From an uncultured Lachnospiraceae bacterium (GTDB taxonomy: Bacteria > Bacillota > Clostridia > Lachnospirales > Lachnospiraceae), in NCBI GenBank assembly GCA_902783735.1, contig CACZSE010000079.1, forward strand, positions 1 to 10,087: a stretch of DNA of 10,087 nt. The letters run 5' to 3'. The translations under genes were made by a program, and so were the position numbers. Shown here piece by piece: positions 1-4,745 of the stretch; within the stretch, counting starts at the first letter, position 1, and the number at the start of each line of letters is the position of its first letter. Below the pieces are notes generated by a model. The model saw nothing but the letters and a program-made list of their open reading frames with translations. It was not told the DNA's origin and did no database searches.

Positions 1-2
1 CT

Positions 3-683
3 GAATCAGAGTCGGAATTCGGCACAGTTCCCGAGTCTACGTCGTTAAAGCCACCGGGTCATTCGAAGATAAACAATGGTGTAAGGTGGATCAACAGGGA
101 TAAGGACAGGCTCGAGATAGTAGGCGGTTATGGTACGATGACGATCGTGCCGCTGTCGGATGAGACTGTAAGGGTAAGTTTTTTTAAAGGTGAAGAGGTC
201 AGACTTAAAAAACTTCCCGATGAAGTAAAGGTGAACAGTAAAGTAAAATGGGTATGTGCGGATCAGAGGGATGCCGTGGAAATAAGACTTGAGAAGCTTA
301 CCGTAAGAATCGATAAAAAAAGCGGAGCTTTAAAGTTTATTACAAAAAGCGGAGAGACCTTACTCAGTGAAAATACGGAAGTGGCAAGACAATATCACAC
401 AACGTCGGACATCTGGTGGCAGTATTTTGATTTTTCAAAAAAAGAGATGCTGAGTGCTCTCGGAAGTGACGATAAGTCGTGGCTTAGTCTCAATAATACC
501 GCAAGATACATCTCACACGGCAATGAAGAACGACCTACGGTCTTCATGTCTGCAAAAGGTTACCAGATATTGGTGCCCTGTGGTATTAAAGTGATGTCAT
601 GTACCGTAATGCCTTATGGGAATTACCTTCAATTTGAGAATACAAAAGCTATAGATTATATTTTCAGAAACGGCAGAATGTGA
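3..683 (+). pseudogene. Truncated glycoside hydrolase family 31-like protein (N-terminal domain only)
   Basis: The reading frame is open to the left edge; the only in-window ATG (138) lies inside the similarity, so the gene begins outside the window. The translation looks like the N-terminal beta-sandwich (galactose-mutarotase-like) domain of GH31 alpha-glucosidases/alpha-xylosidases: a DETVRVSFF strand, the KLTVRIDKKSGALKF pair, then VFMSAKGYQILVP and AIDYIFRNG, matching the usual end of that domain just before the catalytic barrel. GH31 enzymes are typically 650-800 residues. Here the frame ends at TGA 681-683 directly after that domain, so the whole (beta/alpha)8 barrel with its catalytic aspartates is missing and the product cannot hydrolyse glycosides. 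Family assignment rests on pattern recognition and is moderately sure; truncation is seen directly. An independent carbohydrate-binding protein is a less likely alternative. Confidence 0.6.
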
Positions 684-851
684 ACCGACAGGGATGTTCT
701 GGCCGAAGGAGTGAACTCACTTGTAAACGGCATATATGTTCATGCTTTGAAAAGTTCTTCAAGATCAATAGGAGCGGTTAAACTGTCTCAACTTGCCGCA
801 AAAGCCGAAACAGCGGCAAAAGATGGTGATACTTTAACAATAGACAAATAT
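684..851 (+). pseudogene. Histidine phosphotransfer (HPt) domain remnant
   Basis: Immediately after the TGA that ends the GH31-like frame, the same frame continues and contains VHALKSSSRSIGA followed by LSQLAAKAETAAKDGD. This is the hallmark helix pair of HPt domains, in which the His of HALK accepts a phosphoryl group from a response regulator receiver domain in hybrid sensor kinases. Only about 40 residues of the usual four-helix bundle remain: nothing recognisable precedes it, and the similarity ends near the hflX stop. The only start, GTG at 711, is inside the fragment with no properly spaced ribosome binding site, so I read it as a gene relic rather than a small protein. It lies tail to tail with hflX. 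HPt identity is fairly sure; how it came to lie behind a glycosidase fragment is unknown. Confidence 0.55.
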
Positions 852-2114
852 CTAACTGTCTATGATATTTTTTGCATATTTTCCAAGATAAGCATTGGGA
901 ATATATGCTTCTATAAAAATATCGCCTTCGCGATATTCTTCATGTATTATCTGTGAGGATCTTCTCAAAGCTTCGATATCACCGCCCTGTGAATACGCAA
1001 ACGAAAGCTTCACATGGATCTGACCTGATTTAAGAACACCTTCTATCGCATCTAAGATATCGTCGGTGCCGTCGCCGTTGATGGCGCTGACATACAGCGT
1101 TTTAACGGCATTTTTATCTTTTGTAAAAAGACCGGTTTTCTTTTTGGTGTCGTCCAGCCTGTCGGATTTATTCATTACCGTTATGACAGGCTTATTTTCG
1201 GCCTCAAGTTTTTTTAAAGTTTCATATACGATATTCATGTGAAGGTCAATCTCAGGATCCGACATATCCACAACGTGCATCAGGATATCGGCATATTTAA
1301 CTTCTTCAAGTGTGCTTCTGAAAGCATCGATCAGGTTATGAGGAAGCTTGTTTATGAAACCTACGGTGTCTGTCAGTAAGACTTTCTGACCGCTTAACAG
1401 CCGGCATATGCGTGTTGTAGGATCCAGTGTCGCAAAGAGCATGTCCTGAGCCAATACATTCGCACCGGTAAGTCTGTTAAGAAGCGTAGACTTGCCTGCA
1501 TTTGTGTACCCGATGACTGCGACCACGGGAATGCCTTCATCCTTTCTTTTCTTTCTGTTTGTTTCTCTGACCTTTTTCATTTGATCGATCGATGAGGATA
1601 GCATCGAGATCCTTTTTTGTATCCTGCGTCTGTCCGATTCAAGTCTTGTTTCACCGGGACCTCTTGTCCCGATGCCTCCGCCTTGTCGGGACAGCTCTTT
1701 GCCTATTCCGTGAAGGTGAGAGAGTCTGTACTTTTGCTGAGCCATCTCTACCTGTATCTTTCCTTCATTGGTAGAAGCGTGGGCGGCAAAAATATCCAAA
1801 ATGAGAATGGTTCTGTCTATGACTTTTACTCCGATGATATCCGTGAGGTTTCTGATCTGAGCGGGAGACAGTTCATCATCACACACAACACCGGTTGCAT
1901 TGAGCATATGAACGAGATCCTTTATCTCACAGGCTTTTCCGCTTCCGACATATGTTGCGGGATCCGGATTGTTTAAATGCTGGCTGACCTTACATACACA
2001 ACAGGCTCCGGCTGTTTCAAGCAATGCTTCCAGTTCATCAAGAGATCTGTTATCTTCGGTGCTGTCACTTACAGCGACCAGTATGTAGCTTTCTTTTATT
2101 TCTTCTTCGAACAA
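852..2114 (-). CDS. hflX: GTPase HflX, ribosome-associated
   Basis: HflX is a translational GTPase that binds the large ribosomal subunit and splits or rescues stalled ribosomes under stress. The N-terminal HflX domain carries the GIGTRGPGETRLESDRRRI signature. The G domain follows with G1 GYTNAGKS (about residues 202-209 from this start), G2 DPTTR, G3 DTVGF, G4 NKSD and G5 SA, all intact; a short C-terminal domain ends near PNAYLGKYAKN. I chose TTG 2114: GAGGG lies 7 bases upstream and it gives 420 residues starting MFEEEIKES, close to the usual start of the family. The frame can be extended to a TTG at 2165, but that codon has no SD and overlaps the probable promoter. The gene is monocistronic on this strand, divergent from the structured region upstream. 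I see no convincing terminator after it. Function is very sure; the start fairly sure. Confidence 0.95.
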   Translation of the reverse strand: MFEEEIKESYILVAVSDSTEDNRSLDELEALLETAGACCVCKVSQHLNNPDPATYVGSGKACEIKDLVHMLNATGVVCDDELSPAQIRNLTDIIGVKVIDRTILILDIFAAHASTNEGKIQVEMAQQKYRLSHLHGIGKELSRQGGGIGTRGPGETRLESDRRRIQKRISMLSSSIDQMKKVRETNRKKRKDEGIPVVAVIGYTNAGKSTLLNRLTGANVLAQDMLFATLDPTTRICRLLSGQKVLLTDTVGFINKLPHNLIDAFRSTLEEVKYADILMHVVDMSDPEIDLHMNIVYETLKKLEAENKPVITVMNKSDRLDDTKKKTGLFTKDKNAVKTLYVSAINGDGTDDILDAIEGVLKSGQIHVKLSFAYSQGGDIEALRRSSQIIHEEYREGDIFIEAYIPNAYLGKYAKNIIDS

Positions 2115-2155
2115 TATCTGACCCTCTTTTTTATGTTTTGTTGATCTTAATAGAT

Positions 2156-2164
2156 ATATTACCA
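2156..2164 (-). promoter_or_regulatory. Extended -10 promoter for hflX
   Basis: On the minus strand this reads TGGTAATAT, an extended -10 (TGN plus TAATAT). A weak -35 candidate, TTGTGT (plus-strand 2182-2187), is 20 bases upstream, too far to be ideal, but extended -10 sites tolerate a poor -35. Transcription would start near 2149 and give a leader of about 35 bases before the TTG at 2114. The upstream TTG at 2165 would then be outside the transcript, which supports the shorter hflX. Confidence 0.4.
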
Positions 2165-2203
2165 AAATCTAAATCATTTGGACACAATATATACACAATT
2201 GGA

Positions 2204-2212
2204 TGATATACT
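2204..2212 (+). promoter_or_regulatory. Possible extended -10 promoter reading into the structured leader
   Basis: TGATATACT fits an extended -10 (TGN-TATACT). The only -35-like sequence, TTGGAC at 2178-2183, is 23 bases away, so this is a weak call. A start near 2219 would produce an RNA carrying the palindrome at 2246-2324, the leader and the small ORF at 2426. It is divergent from the hflX promoter, with the two -10 boxes about 45 bases apart. Confidence 0.3.
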
Positions 2213-2245
2213 CTTTATATATTAAAGAAATGAATCCTATCCTTT

Positions 2246-2324
2246 CCATTAATACTCTATACAAGGAAGACCGAAGCCTTTGTAACAAAGGTGAGGTCTT
2301 CTTTTTGTATAGGGAGATTAATGG
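2246..2324 (+). repeat. 79-base near-palindrome with internal terminator-like hairpin
   Basis: The element folds onto itself in four blocks: CCATTAAT (2246-2253) with ATTAATGG (2317-2324); CTATACAA (2257-2264) with TTGTATAG (2305-2312); GAAGACC (2266-2272) with GGTCTTC (2295-2301); and CCTTTG (2277-2282) with CAAAGG (2286-2291) around a TAA loop. Only small internal loops separate the blocks. On the plus strand the GAAGACC/GGTCTTC stem is followed by TTTTT (2302-2306), so the inner part resembles an intrinsic terminator or attenuator. The outer arms extend beyond the T-run, which ordinary terminators do not do. It could be an extragenic palindromic repeat, a MITE-like relic, or the 5' part of the leader that follows. 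One copy is seen in this window. Confidence 0.6.
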
Positions 2325-2425
2325 GACACCATAACTGTTAAACTCAGTTTGTAAGCCAACAGGAGTTGTACCTGTAGCTTTAAACGAAACTAAAAAGATA
2401 GTTGTTTTTACAGGAGGTGTCTGAG
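2325..2425 (+). promoter_or_regulatory. Candidate structured leader RNA, possibly occluding a ribosome binding site
   Basis: GACACC (2325-2330) is complementary to GGTGTC (2416-2421), which overlaps the last two bases of the AGGAGG at 2412-2417, so an outer stem would partly hide the ribosome binding site of the small ORF. Within it sits a nested arm: GTTT (2347-2350) with AAAC (2382-2385), AAGC (2353-2356) with GCTT (2377-2380), and ACAGG (2359-2363) with CCTGT (2371-2375) around a 7-base loop. Next comes AACTA (2388-2392) with TAGTT (2399-2403), followed by GTTTTT. A competing option pairs CTCAG (2343-2347, partly in the nested arm) with CTGAG (2421-2425), which would exclude the outer stem. 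I do not recognise a known riboswitch class. The pairings are seen in the sequence; the regulatory role is inference. Confidence 0.4.
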
Positions 2426-2497
2426 ATGATGGTAGGTATTTGTTTTATGTTGTTCCCGTTTGCTATACTGGCAGGCCTTATAAATCATGATCTGTAG
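2426..2497 (+). CDS. 23-residue hydrophobic small protein
   Basis: A perfect AGGAGG (2412-2417) stands 8 bases before a tandem ATG ATG, opening a 23-codon frame that ends at TAG 2495-2497. The peptide begins MMVGICFMLFPFAIL and ends LINHDL: one hydrophobic segment long enough to enter a membrane, with almost no charge except the C-terminal His-Asp. I do not recognise a family. Size and composition fit a small membrane peptide such as a KdpF-like subunit, a type I toxin-like peptide, or a leader peptide, but no defining motif supports any of these. It lies behind the structured leader and is followed by a hairpin overlapping its stop codon. The next gene, the Y-family polymerase, starts 73 bases downstream and appears to have its own promoter. 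The SD is the strongest argument that it is translated. Confidence 0.45.
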   Translation: MMVGICFMLFPFAILAGLINHDL

Positions 2498-2512
2498 ATC
2501 GTGATATTTATA
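2479..2512 (+). terminator. Hairpin across the stop codon of the small ORF
   Basis: TATAAATCATGATC (2479-2492) pairs with GATCGTGATATTTATA (2497-2512) around a TGTA loop, giving about 14 base pairs with one wobble and a two-base bulge. The stem is AT-rich and is followed by a loose T-rich stretch (gtatttcaatatttcctttt), so it could be a weak terminator or a 3'-stabilising hairpin that closes the small-ORF transcript. It overlaps the last codons of the ORF. Confidence 0.4.
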
Positions 2513-2558
2513 GTATTTCAATATTTCCTTTTGAGTTTAATTTTTATGATCCGGATAT

Positions 2559-2564
2559 TATAAT
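2559..2564 (+). promoter_or_regulatory. Consensus -10 box directly before the polymerase gene
   Basis: TATAAT ends 6 bases before the ATG at 2571, so transcription would begin at or very near the A of that codon. At a 17-base spacing the -35 position is TTTAAT (weak); TTGAGT at 2531-2536 is 22 bases away. The AT-rich context can produce chance matches, but the exact consensus together with the missing SD makes a leaderless start plausible. Confidence 0.4.
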
Positions 2565-2570
2565 GAATAT

Positions 2571-4106
2571 ATGAGATCAGATTATTCAAAAGAGAATACA
2601 GAAAGAGAACGTACTTACATTGCGATAGATCTTAAGTCTTTTTATGCTTCGGTGGAATGCATTGACAGAAATCTGGATCCGCTTGTTACGAATCTGGTAG
2701 TGGCTGATGCATCAAGAACCGAAAAGACCATATGTCTTGCCGTATCTCCTTCACTCAAATCTTTCGGCATCCCCGGCAGAGCAAGACTGTTTGAGGTTGT
2801 GCAGAGAGTAGAGCAGGTTAACACGGAAAGGAAGCATAAACTGAGAGGTAAAGAGTTCAGGGCAGGTTCATATAACATAGACGAACTGAGATCCGATCCG
2901 ACGCTTAAGGTGGATTATATAGCTGCAAGACCGAGAATGGCGCTTTACATGAAATACAGTACGCAGATATACAAGATATATCTTAAATATGTATCTGCGG
3001 CCGACATCCATGTATATTCGTGCGATGAGGTCTTCATGGATGTTACGGACTATCTCAATATATACAAAATGACTGCTCACGAACTGGCTATCACTATTAT
3101 TAAGGATGTTCTGTCCAATACCGGAATAACGGCCACGGCAGGAATAGGGACCAATCTGTATCTTGCCAAAGTTGCCATGGATATTGTTGCAAAGCAGATG
3201 CCGGCAGACAAGGACGGTGTAAGGATAGCTGAACTCGATGAGATGAGTTACAGAAAGAAACTGTGGGGGCACAAACCCATAACCGATTTTTGGAGAGTAG
3301 GCTCGGGTACAGCTAAACGGCTTGCCACAATGGGCATATTTACAATGGGGGATCTTGCAGAGAATTCCGAATACAATGAGGACACACTATATAAGATCTT
3401 CGGAGTCAATGCAGAGCTTTTGATAGATCATGCATGGGGATGGGAACCCTGCACCATAGAATATATTAAGCAGTTTAAGCCTTCAGCCAATTCGCTGTCA
3501 TCCGGTCAGGTGTTGCAAAGAGAGTATAAAAAGGATGAAGCGGCTATCATAGTAAGAGAAATGGCAGATCAGCTCGCACTTGATCTGGTGGCAAAAAGAC
3601 TTATCACCGATCAGCTTGTTCTGTATATAGGATATGATGCAAACAGCTTTAAGCGATCGGGCGGTCACGATTCGTATAAAGGCGAGATCAGTACGGATTT
3701 TTACGGCAGAGAGGTTCCGAAACATGCTCATGCCACGGTAAATCTTGGTATAAGGACTTCGGCAGCATCGGTATTTATCGAAAAGGTTCTGAAGGCATAT
3801 GATGAGGTTGTGGACGAAGATCTCATGGTAAGAAGGATAAATATCACTGCATGTGAAGTGACCGATGAAAATGATAAATCCGACGATCCCGAATTTGAAC
3901 AGCTCGATCTTTTTACGGATTATGACAGACTGACGGAAGAAAGAAGGGCTGAGAAGGAACGACTTGAAAAGGAAAATGCTTTACAGAAAGCAGCATTGCA
4001 GATAAAAGACCGTTATGGGAAAAATGCATTGCTAAAAGGTACCAGCTTTTTGGATGGAGCTACCGGCAGGGAGAGAAATCGTCAGATAGGCGGTCATAAG
4101 GCATAG
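2571..4106 (+). CDS. Y-family DNA polymerase (UmuC/DinB-like translesion polymerase)
   Basis: Copies damaged DNA templates at low fidelity. The palm opens with YIAIDLKSFYASVE (metal-binding D20), followed by the AVSPSLKSFGIPGRARLFEV finger motif. The catalytic SCDEVFMD holds D152 and E153, both intact. GIGTNLYLAKVAMDIVAK and the thumb helix-hairpin-helix VGSGTAKRLATMGIFTMGDLA follow, then the little-finger domain. Q444-L-D-L-F448 in EQLDLFTD matches the beta-clamp-binding motif QL(S/D)LF. At 511 residues it exceeds the classical length of about 420; the extra is a charged, probably helical tail ending in GGHKA, typical of Clostridia members as far as I recall. ATG 2571 is the only possible start in frame and has no SD. 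A yolD-like gene follows after 5 bases, as in UvrX/YqjW-type pairs of Firmicutes. No GAAC-N4-GTTC LexA box is visible upstream. Confidence 0.93.
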   Translation: MRSDYSKENTERERTYIAIDLKSFYASVECIDRNLDPLVTNLVVADASRTEKTICLAVSPSLKSFGIPGRARLFEVVQRVEQVNTERKHKLRGKEFRAGSYNIDELRSDPTLKVDYIAARPRMALYMKYSTQIYKIYLKYVSAADIHVYSCDEVFMDVTDYLNIYKMTAHELAITIIKDVLSNTGITATAGIGTNLYLAKVAMDIVAKQMPADKDGVRIAELDEMSYRKKLWGHKPITDFWRVGSGTAKRLATMGIFTMGDLAENSEYNEDTLYKIFGVNAELLIDHAWGWEPCTIEYIKQFKPSANSLSSGQVLQREYKKDEAAIIVREMADQLALDLVAKRLITDQLVLYIGYDANSFKRSGGHDSYKGEISTDFYGREVPKHAHATVNLGIRTSAASVFIEKVLKAYDEVVDEDLMVRRINITACEVTDENDKSDDPEFEQLDLFTDYDRLTEERRAEKERLEKENALQKAALQIKDRYGKNALLKGTSFLDGATGRERNRQIGGHKA

Positions 4107-4111
4107 ATGTT

Positions 4112-4501
4112 ATGAAAGACTACGATCACATAATAGAGCATGAGCATTATCAGTCAAAAAAAAGACCCCATATGCCGCTCATAAAAAGGGCAGCACAATT
4201 CGCTCCGTTTGCCGCACTTGTCGGATATGATGATGCTGTGGATGAGGCGGGGCACATATATGATGAACGCATAACTCTTGAAGAGGATAAACTAAATGAG
4301 ATAAATTCTGCCTTTATGAACATGAAAAAGGGCTCAAGGATACTTATCACCTATTACAGGACATTTGGTGTTATGGAAAAAGGCAATTATGTTACGGAGA
4401 CCCGCATCTTCGATCATGTGGATATTATGGATGAAAGACTGGTGTTTGAAGATGGAGATCCGATAAGGATGGCAGATGTTACCGATGTCATAAAAGAATG
4501 A
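4112..4501 (+). CDS. YolD-like family protein
   Basis: A 129-residue YolD-like protein. The family is common in Firmicutes beside Y-family polymerases and is thought to play an accessory part in SOS translesion synthesis, by analogy with UmuD pairing with UmuC but without sequence relation; the biochemical role is not settled. The diagnostic segment is KRPHMPLIKRAAQFAPFAAL followed by VGYDDAVDEAG, then a beta-rich half with GSRILITYYRTFG and GNYVTETRIFDHVD. The start is 5 bases after the polymerase stop, with AAGG at 4098-4101 inside the end of the polymerase gene, so the two are co-transcribed and probably translationally coupled. It is the last gene of its unit, 30 bases before a strong terminator. 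Confidence 0.88.
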   Translation: MKDYDHIIEHEHYQSKKRPHMPLIKRAAQFAPFAALVGYDDAVDEAGHIYDERITLEEDKLNEINSAFMNMKKGSRILITYYRTFGVMEKGNYVTETRIFDHVDIMDERLVFEDGDPIRMADVTDVIKE

Positions 4502-4531
4502 TCATATAAAGACAATACATGCAGGAAAACT

Positions 4532-4562
4532 TTAAAAGCCACCGTTATTCGGTGGCTTTTAA
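4532..4562 (+). terminator. Strong intrinsic terminator after the polymerase/yolD unit
   Basis: TTAAAAGCCACCG (4532-4544) and CGGTGGCTTTTAA (4550-4562) form a perfect 13-base-pair stem around a TTATT loop, with a GC-rich core and a T-run on the 3' arm. The A-run on the 5' arm would make it work on the other strand as well, though no gene ends there on that strand. Confidence 0.88.
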
Positions 4563-4646
4563 GAGTAAAGGAGTATGATGATCACCCTTTCGGGTGTAAC
4601 CAGGAAAGTATTTTAACATCTTGCATGTTTAGTATAACATCCAAAG

Positions 4647-4664
4647 TGTAACAGTTGTGATACA
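4647..4664 (+). promoter_or_regulatory. Operator-like inverted repeat upstream of iorA
   Basis: TGTAACAGTTGTGATACA is an 18-base imperfect palindrome: TGTAACA and TGATACA mirror each other except at one position per arm, around a GTTG centre. It lies 26 bases before the extended -10, where a transcription factor could act on the iorAB-paaK promoter. The regulator family cannot be named from this. Confidence 0.3.
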
Positions 4665-4689
4665 AAAAAGAGCAGTATTTCCAAAAATA

Positions 4690-4698
4690 TGGTAAAAT
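4690..4698 (+). promoter_or_regulatory. Extended -10 promoter for the iorA operon
   Basis: TGGTAAAAT is an extended -10. The -35 position at 17-base spacing (GAGCAG) is poor, which fits a promoter that needs an activator or relies on the TG motif. Transcription would start near 4705, giving a leader of about 40 bases before iorA. That leaves no room for a T-box or other large riboswitch. Confidence 0.4.
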
Positions 4699-4705
4699 AA
4701 ATATG

Positions 4706-4720
4706 TTGTTCATTCAACAA
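4706..4720 (+). promoter_or_regulatory. Perfect TTGTT-N5-AACAA repeat at the predicted transcription start
   Basis: TTGTTCATTCAACAA has perfect 5-base arms and lies at the predicted +1 of the iorA transcript, where a bound repressor would block initiation. Its TTG...CAA form resembles MarR/TetR-type operators, some of which answer to phenolic or aromatic-acid ligands. As RNA it would be only a weak 5-base-pair hairpin. The operator role is inference. Confidence 0.35.
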
Positions 4721-4745
4721 AAACGATAAAGCTATGAGGTAAATC

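Noticed and set aside
14..28. GAATTCGGCACAG resembles an EcoRI cDNA-library adaptor (GAATTCGGCACGAG), suggesting cloning artefact at the left end.
   Set aside because: It lacks one base of the adaptor, and the frame reads through it without interruption into the GH31-like protein, so a chance match in coding sequence is more likely.
793..819. TTGCCGC/GCGGCAA inverted repeat downstream of hflX as its terminator.
   Set aside because: The stem is 7 base pairs with a 13-base loop, lacks a T-run on the minus strand, and lies in the alanine/lysine-rich helix of the HPt relic, where such repeats arise from codon choice.
711..956. An 81-codon plus-strand ORF starting at GTG 711.
   Set aside because: Its first part is the HPt relic and its second half is antisense to the hflX 3' end. 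The GTG has no properly spaced SD, so it is not a real gene.
2386..2573. A LexA/SOS box upstream of the Y-family polymerase.
   Set aside because: No GAAC-N4-GTTC-like palindrome is present between the small ORF leader and the polymerase start. The GAACGTAC inside the coding start (about 2607) is only a half-site.
4575..4616. A 13-codon ORF (ATG ATG ATC ACC ...) just after an AAAGGAG, as an iorA leader peptide, with a CACCC/GGGTG hairpin inside.
   Set aside because: The SD is only 1-4 bases from the ATG, the ORF lies upstream of the predicted iorA promoter, contains no run of aromatic codons, and its hairpin is short with no T-run.
4517..4628. ACATGCA (4517-4523) and TGCATGT (4622-4628) as terminal inverted repeats of an inserted element around the terminator.
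   Set aside because: Only 7 bases, itself part of a near-palindromic word, with no target duplication or transposase nearby; chance is sufficient.
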